Made by a program: the position numbers and the translations under genes. A model generated the notes under the pieces. That model ran no database searches, was not told where the DNA came from, and worked only from the letters and a program-made list of their open reading frames with translations. From Arthrobacter sp. B6 (GTDB lineage Bacteria; Actinomycetota; Actinomycetes; Actinomycetales; Micrococcaceae), in NCBI RefSeq assembly GCF_001663775.1, contig NZ_KV467168.1, positions 571,055 through 635,054 on the forward strand: a stretch of DNA of 64,000 nt, written 5' to 3'. Below, one piece after another: positions 45,836 through 56,239 of the stretch (positions are counted from its first letter, which is position 1; each line of letters begins with the position of its first letter).

Positions 45836-47157
45836 AGCTGCTCCCCTTCCTTGCCGATGGCGGCCTCTGCGGAATCCTTGTCCAGCAGGTCGAACCACTC
45901 CGCTGCGGTGGCCACGTCCTTGTCACCGCGCCCGGACAGGTTCACGATCACGATCTTCTCCGAAGCGCCGCCTGCGTCACCCGCTTCCGCCGCCAGCCGC
46001 TGGCCTACCTTGATGGCGCCGGCGAGGGCGTGCGAGGACTCGATGGCGGGAATGATGCCCTCGGTGCGGCACAGGAGCCGGAAGGCCTCCATGGCTTCGC
46101 TGTCCGTGATGGGCTCGTAGCTGACCCGACCGATGTCGGCGAGGTAGGAGTGCTCCGGGCCGACGCCCGGGTAGTCCAGGCCTGCGGAGATGGAGTGGGA
46201 CTCGATGGTCTGGCCGTCGTCGTCCTGCATGAGGTAGGAGCGGGCGCCGTGCAGCACACCGGGCTTGCCCAGCGTGATGGTGGCCGCGTGCCGGCCGGTT
46301 TCGACGCCGTCGCCGCCTGCCTCGAAGCCGTAGATCTTCACGGACGGGTCATCCAGGAAGCCGTGGAAGATGCCGATCGCGTTGGAGCCGCCGCCGATGC
46401 ACGCGCAGACGGCGTCGGGAAGGCGGCCGGCCTGCTCGATGATCTGGGCGCGGGCCTCCTCGCCGATAACCTCGTGGAAGTAGCGGACCATTGCCGGGAA
46501 CGGGTGCGCGCCGGCGGCAGTGCCCAGCAGGTAGTGGGTGTTGCCGACGTTCGCCACCCAGTCGCGGAGCGCCTCGTTGATGGCGTCCTTGAGCGTCTGC
46601 GAACCGTTGGTGACCGGGATCACCGTGGCGCCGAGGAGTTCCATCCGCGCCACGTTCAAGGCCTGCCGGCGGCAGTCTTCCGCGCCCATGTAGACAACGC
46701 ATTCCAGGCCCAGCAACGCTGCGGCGGTGGCGCTGGCCACTCCGTGCTGGCCTGCGCCGGTTTCGGCTATGACGCGGGTCTTGCCCATGCGCTTGGCCAG
46801 GAGTGCCTGGCCCAGGACGTTATTGATCTTGTGCGAGCCGGTGTGGTTCAGGTCCTCGCGCTTGAGGAAGATCCGCACTCCCCCGGCGTGTTCGGCAAAG
46901 CGCTTGGCCTCGGTCAGCAGTGAGGGCCGGCCGGAGTAGTTCCTGTTCAGCTCGGCGATCTGGGCGATGAAGTCAGGATCAGCCTTCGCCTTCTCGAACG
47001 TGTCCTCAAGCTCGTCAAGGGCCGCGATCAGTGACTCGGGCATCCACCGGCCCCCGTAGGAGCCGAAGTAGGGTCCCGGGGCGTGCTTGAGGGAGCCGCC
47101 CTGCAGGAATGCATCCACCGAGCCTTCGTCAGAGCCGGCTGTCGGCGCTTCGGCCAT
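45832..47157 (-). CDS. trpB: Tryptophan synthase beta subunit
   Basis: 441 residues from ATG 47157 (MAEAPTAG); a GTG at 47178 and an ATG at 47169 are also in frame, and GGTGAG near 47163 favours the last. Condenses indole with serine. The PLP lysine is in [10 protein letters not shown], with [10 protein letters not shown] and [12 protein letters not shown] as phosphate-binding segments. The stop overlaps trpA by 4 bases. Confidence 0.96.
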   Translation of the reverse strand: MAEAPTAGSDEGSVDAFLQGGSLKHAPGPYFGSYGGRWMPESLIAALDELEDTFEKAKADPDFIAQIAELNRNYSGRPSLLTEAKRFAEHAGGVRIFLKREDLNHTGSHKINNVLGQALLAKRMGKTRVIAETGAGQHGVASATAAALLGLECVVYMGAEDCRRQALNVARMELLGATVIPVTNGSQTLKDAINEALRDWVANVGNTHYLLGTAAGAHPFPAMVRYFHEVIGEEARAQIIEQAGRLPDAVCACIGGGSNAIGIFHGFLDDPSVKIYGFEAGGDGVETGRHAATITLGKPGVLHGARSYLMQDDDGQTIESHSISAGLDYPGVGPEHSYLADIGRVSYEPITDSEAMEAFRLLCRTEGIIPAIESSHALAGAIKVGQRLAAEAGDAGGASEKIVIVNLSGRGDKDVATAAEWFDLLDKDSAEAAIGKEGEQL

Positions 47158-47255
47158 CAGTCTCACCATCCTGTTCACTTTTCACTAATGAGTTGTCATG
47201 CGGCATCCTGTCCGCGGCTGCGTGCGAAGCCGGATGGGACGGGATGGAGCCGGCG

Positions 47256-48077
47256 CTACGCGCGTGCGGCGATGGCAGCGGCACCAGCCGCGGTAAATTC
47301 GGCGATCCGCTCCCGCGGCGTTGAGTCGCTGACCAGGGCCTCGCCCACCAGGATGGCGTTGGCGCCACTGGCAGCGTAGTGCCTGACGTCGTCGACGCCG
47401 CGCACCCCGGATTCTGCGATGACCAGCGCCTCGGCGGGAATCATCCCGGCGAGGGAGGCGAAAACTGAACGGTCGACGTCGAGCGTCTTGAGGTTGCGCA
47501 CGTTCACGCCGATGATGCGCGCCCCCGCCGCCACCGCCCGTTCGATTTCCTCTTCCGTGTGGGTCTCCACCAGCACGTTCATGCCGAGTTCGCGGCTGAG
47601 CGAGCTGAATTCCTGGAGCTGGCCGTCCGAAAGGGCTGCGACGATGAGCAGGATCAGGTCCGCGCCGTGGGCGCGGGCCTCCCAGATCTGGTACTCGTCG
47701 AGCGTGAAGTCCTTGCGCAGCAGCGGAACGTCCACACGGGCGCGGACGGCGTCGAGGTCCGCGAGGGAACCGTGGAAGCGCCGCTGCTCGGTGAGGACGC
47801 TGATGACTGCGGCGCCGCCGTCGGCGTACTGCTCGGCGAGCGATGCAGGATCCGCGATCGCAGCCAGGTCGCCTTTGGAGGGGCTGCGGCGCTTGATTTC
47901 GGCGATAACCTTCAGCTGGTCCCGGGGGTCCAAAGGACCGCCAAGCGCGGCCCAGGCGTCCCGGACCGGAGCAGCGGCCGACGCCAGGTCCTTCAGTTCC
48001 GCAAGCGACACGAGGCGCTTCCTGGCCTCCATATCCTCCCTGACACCGGCATTGATGTCATCGAGAACAGTCGCCAT
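47256..48077 (-). CDS. trpC: Indole-3-glycerol phosphate synthase
   Basis: 273 residues. Closes the indole ring in tryptophan synthesis. Key segments are IAEIKRRSPSKGDL, VLTEQRRFHGS, PLLRKDFTLDEYQ and GVNVRNLKTLDVD, with ESGVRGVDDV near the end. The ATG overlaps the HGxxPAAW stop as TGATG. No trpD or trpG gene is in the window, so those steps are encoded elsewhere. Confidence 0.96.
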   Translation of the reverse strand: MATVLDDINAGVREDMEARKRLVSLAELKDLASAAAPVRDAWAALGGPLDPRDQLKVIAEIKRRSPSKGDLAAIADPASLAEQYADGGAAVISVLTEQRRFHGSLADLDAVRARVDVPLLRKDFTLDEYQIWEARAHGADLILLIVAALSDGQLQEFSSLSRELGMNVLVETHTEEEIERAVAAGARIIGVNVRNLKTLDVDRSVFASLAGMIPAEALVIAESGVRGVDDVRHYAASGANAILVGEALVSDSTPRERIAEFTAAGAAAIAARA

Positions 48078-48364
48078 CAGTGGCCGGAGTTCTTCAGCTT
48101 GCTGCCTTCGACGCCGTAGCCTGCCTTGCGCATGACGAAGCCCAGAATCAGGCCGAGAACCATCACTGCTGCGCCCGCGATGAAGATCGGGGTGTTGGCA
48201 ATGACAAACGCGATGGAGCAGACCAGCGCGCCGACCAGCATCACGATCACGCAGGTCCAGGCTGCCGGGCTGTTGCCGTGGCCGAGTTCCTGGCTGTGGT
48301 CAACGCCGTGGTGGACAGCGGATTCCGTGGCGGACTTGGACGCGGACGCGGGTGCTTTGCTCAT
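48077..48364 (-). CDS. HGxxPAAW-motif membrane protein
   Basis: 95 residues. The motif HGNSPAAW sits just before two membrane segments (about 37-58 and 62-84), followed by a basic cytosolic tail. The motif defines an actinobacterial family found beside trpC. TGAGGAGATTCAC precedes the ATG. Function is unknown; cotranscription with trp genes is consistent. Confidence 0.9.
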   Translation of the reverse strand: MSKAPASASKSATESAVHHGVDHSQELGHGNSPAAWTCVIVMLVGALVCSIAFVIANTPIFIAGAAVMVLGLILGFVMRKAGYGVEGSKLKNSGH

Positions 48365-48506
48365 GTGAATCTCCTCAGGATCAATACTGCTTACATTCTG
48401 CCATTTTTTGGCCGGGACCCCGTTATCGGCTGCCCGCAGAGGGGCAATTGCCGGATCAGGCGCGGATCCGGCGACCGTCCGCGACGGTCCGTCGACCTTG
48501 GTGCGG

Positions 48507-49142
48507 TCAGGTGGGGTCGTCTCCGCGTGAAAGACGGTCCCAGCTGTCGATCTCGTCCACCGGCCCGGCGGTGGCTGCGGCGCTGCCCGTTGTCCGCGCG
48601 TCGTATTTTGTCCGCGACTTCCAGTACCGGCCCGCCGGAATGATCAGCAGGGCGCCCAGCGCCAGGAGGACACCGACGACGACGGCGATCGCCGGGAAGG
48701 CGGTCACAGTCACCCCGGCGCTGCTTCCGGTGACACCCGTGGCGGCGGCAATGGAGCCTTGCGCGGCTGCCAGTGGGTCCGCAAGCACGGTGGCTGCCGC
48801 CCCGACGATGCCGGCTGATGCCAGCACGATGATGGCCGTGATGATCCACCGGGCGATCCGTCCGGCGATGGCAGCAGCCAGGCCGCCGGCGAGGGCGACG
48901 AGCGCCAGCGCCGTCACCGCGGTGGCAGCCTTGCTCCCCTGAACCTGCAGCGCGGTCTGGGCGCTGCCGGCCTGGCCCACCTGGTTGGGGTCGAGTGTGA
49001 CAGTGATCCAGGTCTGCGTGGTGGTTCCGAACACCGCCAGGGCCAGCACGGCAACCAGCAGCACCAGCGTGGACTTGCGGGCCCAGGCCGGGGTTCCTGC
49101 GGCCTTGGACGCGCTGCCGGCAGTGACGTCCGGAACCGGCAT
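48507..49142 (-). CDS. Trp biosynthesis-associated membrane protein
   Basis: 211 residues with four hydrophobic segments (about 26-46, 72-97, 98-122 and 148-170) and the WITVTLDPN segment after the first. This is the layout of the TIGR02234 family encoded in actinobacterial trp operons. The ATG overlaps the trpE stop as TGATG. Role not known; proposed to be linked to tryptophan uptake or pathway assembly, which is inference. Confidence 0.88.
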   Translation of the reverse strand: MPVPDVTAGSASKAAGTPAWARKSTLVLLVAVLALAVFGTTTQTWITVTLDPNQVGQAGSAQTALQVQGSKAATAVTALALVALAGGLAAAIAGRIARWIITAIIVLASAGIVGAAATVLADPLAAAQGSIAAATGVTGSSAGVTVTAFPAIAVVVGVLLALGALLIIPAGRYWKSRTKYDARTTGSAAATAGPVDEIDSWDRLSRGDDPT

Positions 49143-50719
49143 CAGGCGCCCGCCTGGGTTGTGGTTCCGGCGTCGGGGATGGTCTCGGCCGAGATGTTGT
49201 GCAGGGAACCGGCGGTGTGGACGGCCCGCAGCGGGGCCGCGGCCTTGTTCACGGTTTCCAGCGCCTCGGTGGGGTTGACGGAGTCCGCCACGATGCCGCC
49301 GCCGGCCTGGACGTAGGCACGTCCTTCGCGGAGCAGCGCCGAGCGGATGGCGATGGCCATGTCCATGTCGCCGGCGAAGTCCAGGTAGCCCACCACGCCT
49401 CCGTAAATGCCGCGGCGGTGGGGCTCAAGTTCGTCGAGCAGCCGCAGCGCCCGCGGTTTCGGGGCGCCGGACAAGGTGCCCGCCGGGAAGGTGGCCTTCA
49501 GTACGTCGTAGGCCTTGGCCTGCGGTGACAGCGTGCCCACCACCGTGGAGACGAGGTGCATGATGTGGCTGAACCGCTCCACTTCCATGAACTGGGTGAC
49601 GTCCACCGTCCCGGCCACGCAGACCTTGGAGAGGTCGTTGCGGGAGAGATCCACCAGCATCAGGTGCTCTGCGCGTTCCTTCTGGTCCGCCAGGAGTTCC
49701 TCGGCCAAGGCTTTGTCCCCTTCGACGGTCTTGCCGCGGGGGCGGGAGCCGGCGATCGGGTGGGTAATGACTTCCTGGCCGGTCACGGTCACAAGCGCCT
49801 CGGGTGAGGAGCCGACGATGGAGTATTCCCGGCCGTCCGCGTCTTCGAGGCTGAAGATGTACATGTACGGGCTCGGGTTGGTGTTGCGGAGCACCCGGTA
49901 GACGTCCAGGGGCGACGCGCGGCACTCCATCTCGAAGCGGCGGGAGATCACCACCTGGAAGACTTCGCCGTCGACGATTGCTTCCTTGCCGCGGTCCAGG
50001 GCGGCGAGGTAGTCCGTTTCGTCCCACCGTTCCTGCACGCTGGAGGCAAAATCGAGCGCAGCGGGCTCCAGCACGGAAACCGGCTGGGCCACGGGCGTGC
50101 TGATCTGGGTCAGCAGGGCTTTAACCCGGGCCACGGCGTCGTGCCAGGCCTCATCCACGCGGTCGGAGCTGCCGTCGAAGTTGATGGCGTTGGCGATGAG
50201 CAGGACCGTGCCGTCCACGTTGTCATGCACGGCCATGTCGGTGACCAGGTTCAGTGCCATTTCGGGCAGCTGGAGGTCGTCTTCGGGCGGGCTGGTCAGC
50301 CGTTCCCAGTGCCTGACGGTTTCCCAGCCGAGGAACCCCACCAGGCCGGAGGTGAACGGGGGCAGCCCGTCGAACCTGTCCGTGCGGAGGGCTTCGATGG
50401 TGTCCCGGATGGCGTCCACCGGATTGCCATCCACGGGCACACCGACCGGCGGCTGTCCCAGCCAGTGCGCGTTGCCATCCTTGGTGGTGAGCGTCGCGCG
50501 CGACCTGGCGCCGATGAACGAGTACCTGGACCACGTCCCGCCGACCGCCGCCGACTCCATCAGGAACGTTCCGGGCTGGCCCTGGGCCAGCTTCCGGTAG
50601 AGGCCAATGGGTGTCTCCGCATCCGCCAGCACCTTGAGGCGGACGGGAATGACACGGCTGCTGCCTGCGAGTTCGCGGAACTCCTCGAGGCCCGGGCTGA
50701 TGATTCCAAGGTCCTGCAT
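49142..50719 (-). CDS. trpE: Anthranilate synthase component I
   Basis: 525 residues. Makes anthranilate from chorismate with ammonia from a TrpG partner not seen here. The tryptophan-binding LMESAAVGGTWSRYSFIG region near 50 carries the feedback-inhibition site. The chorismate-binding domain has GEVFQVVISRRFE, HPIAGSRPRGKT, LVDLSRNDLSKVC and AGGGIVADS. It heads the trp run; 123 bases separate it from hisI, where a promoter could lie. Confidence 0.96.
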   Translation of the reverse strand: MQDLGIISPGLEEFRELAGSSRVIPVRLKVLADAETPIGLYRKLAQGQPGTFLMESAAVGGTWSRYSFIGARSRATLTTKDGNAHWLGQPPVGVPVDGNPVDAIRDTIEALRTDRFDGLPPFTSGLVGFLGWETVRHWERLTSPPEDDLQLPEMALNLVTDMAVHDNVDGTVLLIANAINFDGSSDRVDEAWHDAVARVKALLTQISTPVAQPVSVLEPAALDFASSVQERWDETDYLAALDRGKEAIVDGEVFQVVISRRFEMECRASPLDVYRVLRNTNPSPYMYIFSLEDADGREYSIVGSSPEALVTVTGQEVITHPIAGSRPRGKTVEGDKALAEELLADQKERAEHLMLVDLSRNDLSKVCVAGTVDVTQFMEVERFSHIMHLVSTVVGTLSPQAKAYDVLKATFPAGTLSGAPKPRALRLLDELEPHRRGIYGGVVGYLDFAGDMDMAIAIRSALLREGRAYVQAGGGIVADSVNPTEALETVNKAAAPLRAVHTAGSLHNISAETIPDAGTTTQAGA

Positions 50720-50842
50720 GGCTATGCTTCTCCGCCTGTTCTGGTTCGACGCCGGGTGGAGGGCGTCAGTTGTATGCTGCCGAAAGTATGTAGGGATGCG
50801 GGCCGGTCCCGCGTTCCGTGAAGCCTTTTCCAGGGACGCCGG

Positions 50843-51298
50843 TCAGAGGGCCGTGCCCGTCCGCACCTCAAGGCCCCTGCCGTCGAAGCAGGTGCGGCTG
50901 CCTGTGTGACAGGCGGCGCCAACCTGGTCCACACGCACCAGGAGCGCATCGCCGTCGCAGTCCATGGCCACGGATTTGACCCACTGGACGTGGCCGGACG
51001 TGTCGCCCTTGCGCCAATACTCCTGGCGGGAGCGCGAATAGAACGTGACGCGGCCGCTGGTCATGGTGCGGTGCAGCGCTTCGTCGTCCATCCAGCCGAG
51101 CATCAGCACCTCGTTGGTATCGAACTGCTGCACGACGGCGGCCACCAGCCCGGCGCCGTCCCGCTTCAGTGCAGCGGCTACTTCGACGGGAAGCGGGCTG
51201 GCTTCGGGCGCGCCAGCAGGCGTCGCCGCCGGGGCGGCCGCAGCAGGTGCGGACAGGGGCGAACCGGGGGCTCGGGCGGGGGCGGGCTGCTCAGACAT
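50843..51298 (-). CDS. hisI: Phosphoribosyl-AMP cyclohydrolase
   Basis: 151 residues from ATG 51298; the longer frame has no protein character. Opens the adenine ring of PR-AMP in histidine synthesis. Zinc and metal ligands are in [20 protein letters not shown] and HTGSRTCF, with the [16 protein letters not shown] segment at the start of the domain. A 40-residue alanine/proline-rich N-terminal extension precedes it, unusual for the family. It is separated from hisF by a plus-strand gene. Confidence 0.93.
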   Translation of the reverse strand: MSEQPAPARAPGSPLSAPAAAAPAATPAGAPEASPLPVEVAAALKRDGAGLVAAVVQQFDTNEVLMLGWMDDEALHRTMTSGRVTFYSRSRQEYWRKGDTSGHVQWVKSVAMDCDGDALLVRVDQVGAACHTGSRTCFDGRGLEVRTGTAL

Positions 51299-51410
51299 CA
51301 GACCAAGTCTAGTGCCTCCCCACAGCCCCCGCCGGAGTGTGAAGAACCGCACATTGGGGCTGGCGGTTCTGCTGCCCAACTCCCCCGCTGTCGTGCTAGT
51401 TTCACAAGTG

Positions 51411-52055
51411 ATGCATTTCGTCGACCCGTCCCGAGAAGTCCTGGCCGAAACCCTGCTGGCGGCTGGCCCTGATGCCCCCACCCTTTGCAGGGGCTGGCGC
51501 ACCAGGGACCTTGCCGCGCACCTTTACCTGCGCGAACGCAAGGCGGCCGTAGGGCTGGGCCTCATCATCAAGAGCCTGTCCAGGGCGTCGGACAAGGCCA
51601 CCGCCAAGCTGGCTGCGAAGCTGAAGACCGGCGATGACTACACCCGCCTGGTGAACACCTTCCGGGCGGGTCCGCCGGCACTGTCCCCCATGAACATCAA
51701 GGCGTTGGACGAAAGCTCCAACCTCATTGAGTACTTCGTCCACACTGAGGACGTCCGCCGCGCCGTGGACCGCTGGGCACCGCGGGCACTCGACGAAGCG
51801 TACTCCGAGGCGCTGTGGGACGAGCTCATCAAGCGAGCCGCCATCCTGTACCGCGGCGTGGACCTCGGCATTGTCCTGGTCCGCCCATCGGGCCCGCGGC
51901 ACGTGGCCAAGCGCGCCCCTGTTTCGGTGGCAATCGTCGGGGAGCCCGGCGAGCTGCTGATGCACGCCCACGGCCGGACACGCCACGCGCTGGTCACGTT
52001 CGAAGGCCAGCCCGACGCCGTCGCGCTGCTCCAGTCCGCAGAAGTGGGCCTCTAG
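51411..52055 (+). CDS. TIGR03085-family protein
   Basis: 214 residues from ATG 51411. The family belongs to the DinB/mycothiol-maleylpyruvate isomerase-like four-helix group. Seen: a [20 protein letters not shown] segment with the typical W-x-x-x-D-L-x-x-H motif, and a later STALL-type [15 protein letters not shown]. The function is unknown. It is divergent from hisI and convergent with hisF. Confidence 0.85.
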   Translation: MHFVDPSREVLAETLLAAGPDAPTLCRGWRTRDLAAHLYLRERKAAVGLGLIIKSLSRASDKATAKLAAKLKTGDDYTRLVNTFRAGPPALSPMNIKALDESSNLIEYFVHTEDVRRAVDRWAPRALDEAYSEALWDELIKRAAILYRGVDLGIVLVRPSGPRHVAKRAPVSVAIVGEPGELLMHAHGRTRHALVTFEGQPDAVALLQSAEVGL

Positions 52056-52060
52056 GCTTC

Positions 52061-52126
52061 CCCAACTAAGTAGCAGCAGGTGTCGTTTTGAGCCCTCATA
52101 ACGACATCAGCTGCGACTTAGTTGGG
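52061..52126. repeat. 66-base near-palindrome, REP-like element or terminator
   Basis: Arms begin CCCAACTAAGT and end ACTTAGTTGGG, and the inner parts (AGCAGCAGGTGTCGTT and AACGACATCAGCTGC) also pair with a few mismatches around a 12-base centre. It lies between convergent genes, so it may act as a bidirectional terminator. Its size resembles dispersed palindromes of Arthrobacter-type genomes, which is recollection only. Confidence 0.7.
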
Positions 52127-52138
52127 TTGGAACGCGCT

Positions 52139-52915
52139 TCAGCGGACCTCGAAGCCAGCTTCGCGGATGGCCTGCTTGACCTGGGACATCATGTCGTCCG
52201 GGCCCCAGTGGAAAATCGATGCGGCCAGCACGGCGTCGGCTCCGGCGGCAACGGCCGGCGCGAAGTGCGCTGGCTCCCCCGCGCCGCCTGAGGCGATGAT
52301 CGGAACCTTCACCGCGGCACGGACCAGGCGGATCAGCTCCAGGTCGAAGCCGTCCTTGGTGCCGTCGGCGTCGATGGAGTTCAGCAGGATTTCGCCTACG
52401 CCGCGGTCTGCCGCCTCCTTGGCCCAGGCCACGGCGTCGATGCCCGTGCCGGTGCGGCCGCCGTGGGTGGTGACTTCAAAGCCTGACGCCGTGGGCTCGG
52501 AACCGGGCCGGGTGCGTCGGGCGTCCACCGAGAGGACCAGCACCTGCGAGCCGAAGTGGCGGGTGATTTCGTCGATGACTTCCGGGCGGGCGACGGCGGC
52601 TGTGTTGATGGAGGCCTTGTCGGCGCCGAAACGCAGGAGTTTGTCCACTTCGGCGACGCCGCGGACGCCGCCGCCCACGCACAGCGGGATGAAGACTTCC
52701 TCGGCGGTGCGGCGGACCACGTCGAAGGTGGTTTCACGGTTGCCCGAGGACGCAGTGACGTCCAGGAAGGTCAGCTCGTCGGCGCCGGCGTTGTCGTAGC
52801 GGTGCGCAAGCTCTACGGGGTCACCAGCGTCGCGGAGTCCTTCAAAGTTGACGCCCTTGACGACGCGTCCGGCGTCGACGTCGAGGCAGGGAATGACTCG
52901 TACAGCTACAGCCAT
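52139..52915 (-). CDS. hisF: Imidazole glycerol phosphate synthase cyclase subunit
   Basis: 258 residues. Closes the imidazole ring, using ammonia from HisH, which is not in the window. The catalytic aspartates are in [17 protein letters not shown] and VLSVDARR. The phosphate-binding GGGVRG and [12 protein letters not shown] segments are present. It is last in the hisE-hisG-hisF run. Confidence 0.96.
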   Translation of the reverse strand: MAVAVRVIPCLDVDAGRVVKGVNFEGLRDAGDPVELAHRYDNAGADELTFLDVTASSGNRETTFDVVRRTAEEVFIPLCVGGGVRGVAEVDKLLRFGADKASINTAAVARPEVIDEITRHFGSQVLVLSVDARRTRPGSEPTASGFEVTTHGGRTGTGIDAVAWAKEAADRGVGEILLNSIDADGTKDGFDLELIRLVRAAVKVPIIASGGAGEPAHFAPAVAAGADAVLAASIFHWGPDDMMSQVKQAIREAGFEVR

Positions 52916-52966
52916 GGGTACTCCTGGAATTCTCTGGTGGATACGGCGCTACCGAAAAGCGGCAAC

Positions 52967-53827
52967 TCAGATGCGGCAGGCGTGGATGCTGCTGACCAGG
53001 ATGGCGCGGGCGCCGAGGTCGTAAAGCTCGTCCATGATCCGGTTGGTTTCCTTCTTGGGAACCATCGAGCGGACGGCCACCCATTCCGAATCGCGCAGCG
53101 GCGAGACGGTGGGCGATTCCAGGCCGGGGGTCAGTGCTGCTGCCTGCTCCACCAGTTCCTTGCGGATGTCGTAGTCCATCAGGACGTACTGGCGCGCCAC
53201 CAGGACACCCTGGAGGCGGCGGATGAGGACCTCAATTTCCTTGGCGGTGCCGTTCGCGGCGCCGCCTTCTCCGGTGCGGCGGATCAGCACTGCCTCGGAC
53301 TTGAGGATCGGTTCTCCGAAGATCTCCATCCCGGCGGCCTTGAGCGTGTTGCCGGTTTCGACGACGTCGGCAATGGCGTCCGCGACGCCCAGGCGCACGG
53401 AGGATTCAACGGCGCCGTCGAGGCGGATTACTTTGGCTTTGATTCCGAGCCCCGCGAGGTAGCCGCGGAGCAGTCCGTCGTAGCTGGTGGCCAGGCGCTT
53501 GCCCTCAAGCGCTTCGACGCTGGCGAAGTCGCCCACGGGGCCTGCGAAACGGAAAGTCGACGCGGCGAAGCCCAGCGGGAGTAGCTCCTCAGCCTCCACC
53601 TCGGCGTCCAGCAGGAGGTCGCGGCCGGTGATGCCGACGTCGAGCGTTCCCTGGCCGACGTAGACGGCGATGTCACGCGGGCGGAGGAAGAAGAACTCAA
53701 TGTCGTTGTCCGGGTCCACCATGACCAGTTCCCGCGTGTCCCGGCGCTGGCGGTAGCCGGCTTCGGACAGCATGGCGGAGGCGGCTTCGGACAGGGAGCC
53801 TTTGTTGGGGACGGCTACTCGCAGCAT
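52967..53827 (-). CDS. hisG: ATP phosphoribosyltransferase
   Basis: 286 residues from ATG 53827 (MLRVAVPNKGSLSEAA). First step of histidine synthesis. The active-site segments are RLATSYDGLLRGYL, LGVADAIADVVETGNTLKAAG and DVGITGRDLLLD. The C-terminal 75 residues form the ACT-like regulatory domain of the long HisG form, which binds histidine. It lies 91 bases after hisE. Confidence 0.96.
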   Translation of the reverse strand: MLRVAVPNKGSLSEAASAMLSEAGYRQRRDTRELVMVDPDNDIEFFFLRPRDIAVYVGQGTLDVGITGRDLLLDAEVEAEELLPLGFAASTFRFAGPVGDFASVEALEGKRLATSYDGLLRGYLAGLGIKAKVIRLDGAVESSVRLGVADAIADVVETGNTLKAAGMEIFGEPILKSEAVLIRRTGEGGAANGTAKEIEVLIRRLQGVLVARQYVLMDYDIRKELVEQAAALTPGLESPTVSPLRDSEWVAVRSMVPKKETNRIMDELYDLGARAILVSSIHACRI

Positions 53828-53918
53828 GGGGGTCTTTCTTGGTTGGGAGGTCTGTTGATCAGGCAAACGGGGCCACTTGGAGCACGGCAGACAGGGCTGG
53901 CCGCAGCTGCAGCAGTGG

Positions 53919-54182
53919 CTACAGATGCTTGTAGACGTCTTCCAGGGTCAGGCCTTTGGCGAGCATCAAAACCTGCAGGTGGTAGAGCAGCTGGGAGATT
54001 TCCTCGGCCGCGGCTTCATCGGATTCGTACTCGGCAGCCATCCACACTTCGGCTGCTTCCTCCACGACTTTCTTGCCGATGCCGTGGACTCCGGACTCCA
54101 ATTCAGCGACGGTGCGGGAGCCTGCCGGGCGGGTGGCTGCCTTCTCACTCAGTTCAGCGAACAGCGTCTCGAAATTCTTCAC
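53919..54182 (-). CDS. hisE: Phosphoribosyl-ATP pyrophosphatase
   Basis: 87 residues. Hydrolyses PR-ATP to PR-AMP. The metal-binding helix is [18 protein letters not shown], followed by [18 protein letters not shown]. Encoded apart from hisI, as is usual in actinobacteria, and just before hisG. Confidence 0.95.
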   Translation of the reverse strand: MKNFETLFAELSEKAATRPAGSRTVAELESGVHGIGKKVVEEAAEVWMAAEYESDEAAAEEISQLLYHLQVLMLAKGLTLEDVYKHL

Positions 54183-54234
54183 GCCCTACAGCCTACTTGC
54201 TGCGGGCCGGAGGGCGCCTGTCGGGCCGTTGCAT

Positions 54235-54272
54235 GACGGGCGCGATGTGAGTGAAGACACAACGCGCCCGTC
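54235..54272 (-). terminator. Hairpin after ribH
   Basis: Arms GACGGGCGCG and CGCGCCCGTC enclose an 18-base loop between the ribH stop and the hisE start. There is no T tract, so termination strength is unsure, but it may separate the rib operon from hisE. Confidence 0.45.
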
Positions 54273-54278
54273 AGCGGC

Positions 54279-54764
54279 CTATGTGTACTGCTTGAGCACG
54301 ACGGCGGTGGCCAGGGCAGCGGTAACGGCCTCGTGGCCCTTGTCCTCGCTGGATCCGGGCAGCCCGGCGCGGTCAAGGCCCTGCTGCTCGGTATCGCAGG
54401 TCAGGACCCCGAAGCCCACCGGCACGCCGGTGGCAACGCTGACGTCGGTCAGCCCCGTCGTCGCCGCCTGGCAGACGTACTCGAAGTGCGGTGTGCCGCC
54501 GCGGATCACGACGCCGAGGGCCACCACGGCGTCGAAGTGCGGTGCCAGCCGCGCGGCAGCGACGGGGAGCTCAAAGCTTCCGGGCACCCGCAGCACGGTG
54601 GGCTCGCTGATTCCGGCGTCCTTGGCCGCGCGAAGTGCGCCGTCGAGCAGGCCGTCCATGATCTGGGTGTGCCAGCTGGCGGCCACGATGGCCAGCCTAA
54701 GCTGCGACGTTTCCGCCGGGTTGAGGGTAGTGAGGTCGATATCGGGTGCGCCGTGGCCACTCAT
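54279..54764 (-). CDS. ribH: 6,7-dimethyl-8-ribityllumazine synthase
   Basis: 161 residues. Condenses the ribA- and ribB-derived intermediates to lumazine. Motifs: [49 protein letters not shown] and [16 protein letters not shown]. It is the last rib gene and forms an icosahedral or pentameric assembly in the family. Confidence 0.96.
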   Translation of the reverse strand: MSGHGAPDIDLTTLNPAETSQLRLAIVAASWHTQIMDGLLDGALRAAKDAGISEPTVLRVPGSFELPVAAARLAPHFDAVVALGVVIRGGTPHFEYVCQAATTGLTDVSVATGVPVGFGVLTCDTEQQGLDRAGLPGSSEDKGHEAVTAALATAVVLKQYT

Positions 54765-54782
54765 GGGTATGTTGGGTTCCGT

Positions 54783-55529
54783 TCAGTCTTGTTCGTGCTG
54801 GAAAATTTCGGGTGCGGACGAGCCGGGCACCGCCGCCACATGGGTGTCCAGCGTCAGCCGGTGCTCCATGCGGTCCTTTTTGGTCTGCAGGTAGCGGATG
54901 TTCTGGTCACGCGAGGGCACCTCGGTGGGAACCATCTCCACCACCTTGACACCCGCCTTGGCGAGCCTGTTCTGCTTGTCCGGGTTGTTGCTCAGGAGCC
55001 GGACCTCGTGCAGGCCCATCTCCGCCAGGACCTGGGCAGCAGCGTTATAGGAACGGGCGTCCACCGGCAGGCCCAGCTGTTCGTTGGCCTCTACCGTGTC
55101 GAAACCGGCCTCCTGGAGGGCGTAGGCCTTGATCTTATTGGCCAGACCGATTCCCCGGCCTTCCTGTCCGCGCAGGTACAGGAGGGTTCCGCCGAGCTCA
55201 TGGATCATTTCCAGGGCAAAGGCCAGTTGCTCGCCGCAGTCGCAGCGGTAGGAGCCAAAGATGTCACCCGTGAGGCATTCGGAGTGCAACCGGACCAAAG
55301 GAGCCTTGCCGTCCTTGGGCGCGTTTGGCGAGCTGACGGCAAGGTGCTCTGCGCCAGTCACGAGGTCAGTCCACGCCTGCGCCACAAAGTCCCCAAACGC
55401 CGTGGGCAGTTGAACAATGGGGCCACCGCTAACTGGGTGAAGGACTTTACTGTCGCCTGCCTGCCCCTTGTGGTGGCCGTTGCCGTGGTTGCCCTCGTGG
55501 CTGTCGTCACTGGCTCCGGAAGCCGTCAT
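54783..55529 (-). CDS. ribA: GTP cyclohydrolase II
   Basis: 248 residues. Opens the GTP ring in riboflavin synthesis. The zinc cysteines are in [20 protein letters not shown], and the substrate-binding segments are [19 protein letters not shown] and [19 protein letters not shown] histidine/glycine-rich N-terminus of about 25 residues ([12 protein letters not shown]) is unusual. The start overlaps the ribB stop by 4 bases. Confidence 0.95.
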   Translation of the reverse strand: MTASGASDDSHEGNHGNGHHKGQAGDSKVLHPVSGGPIVQLPTAFGDFVAQAWTDLVTGAEHLAVSSPNAPKDGKAPLVRLHSECLTGDIFGSYRCDCGEQLAFALEMIHELGGTLLYLRGQEGRGIGLANKIKAYALQEAGFDTVEANEQLGLPVDARSYNAAAQVLAEMGLHEVRLLSNNPDKQNRLAKAGVKVVEMVPTEVPSRDQNIRYLQTKKDRMEHRLTLDTHVAAVPGSSAPEIFQHEQD

Positions 55530-56239
55530 CGTTTCTCCTCTTCTCCGCCCGGGTGAATAACCCCGGTGTCACTCTCCGCTGCAGCCGCCGGTCTTGCTTC
55601 AAGGTAGGCCACCAGATCCTCGATAGAGATCAGGGGACAACCGTGTTCGGCGGCAAAAATCCGCAGTCCGTCCAGACGCATCATTTCACCATCGTCGTAC
55701 ACCACCTCCGCGATCACGCCCACGGGCTCCAGGCCGGCAAGCCGGCACAGGTCCACGGCCGCCTCGGTGTGGCCGGCGCGTTCGCGCACTCCACCCTTAA
55801 CTGCCCGCAGCGGGAATATATGCCCGGGCCGGGTCAGGGAGGCCGGACCGGCGGCGGGGTCAGCCAGGATGCGGGCAGTCAAGGCCCGGTCCGTGGCCGA
55901 GATGCCGGTGCTGACGCCCACTGCGGCGTCGCAAGATACTGTGTAGGCCGTGCCTTTGGCATCCTGGTTCACCGCGACCATGGGAGGCAATGCCAGGTCG
56001 TCGGCGCGTTCCCCGGAAAGCGGGACGCAGATGACGCCGGAGCTGTAGCGAATGGTCCAGCCCATCAGCGCCGGAGTGGCGTGCTGGGCGGCGAAGATGA
56101 TGTCGCCTTCGTTTTCGCGGTCCTCGTTGTCAACTACCAGCACGGGGCGGCCTGCGGCCATGGCGCGGATGGCGTCCTCCACGGCGTCCAGTCCCAGTGC
56201 GGCCTTTGTTGGCTGCTCCAGGTGCGCGGTGCCGTTCAT
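55526..56239 (-). CDS. ribB: 3,4-dihydroxy-2-butanone 4-phosphate synthase
   Basis: 237 residues, stand-alone rather than fused to ribA as often in actinobacteria. Makes the four-carbon unit of riboflavin. The metal site is [20 protein letters not shown], with [15 protein letters not shown] and [11 protein letters not shown] further on. A GGAGGAACCCG site precedes the ATG, which overlaps the ribE stop by 4 bases. Confidence 0.95.
   Translation of the reverse strand: MNGTAHLEQPTKAALGLDAVEDAIRAMAAGRPVLVVDNEDRENEGDIIFAAQHATPALMGWTIRYSSGVICVPLSGERADDLALPPMVAVNQDAKGTAYTVSCDAAVGVSTGISATDRALTARILADPAAGPASLTRPGHIFPLRAVKGGVRERAGHTEAAVDLCRLAGLEPVGVIAEVVYDDGEMMRLDGLRIFAAEHGCPLISIEDLVAYLEARPAAAAESDTGVIHPGGEEEKR

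Noticed and set aside
50720..50842. Trp leader peptide/attenuator before trpE
   Set aside because: No short frame with tandem Trp codons and no attenuator hairpin pair was recognised.
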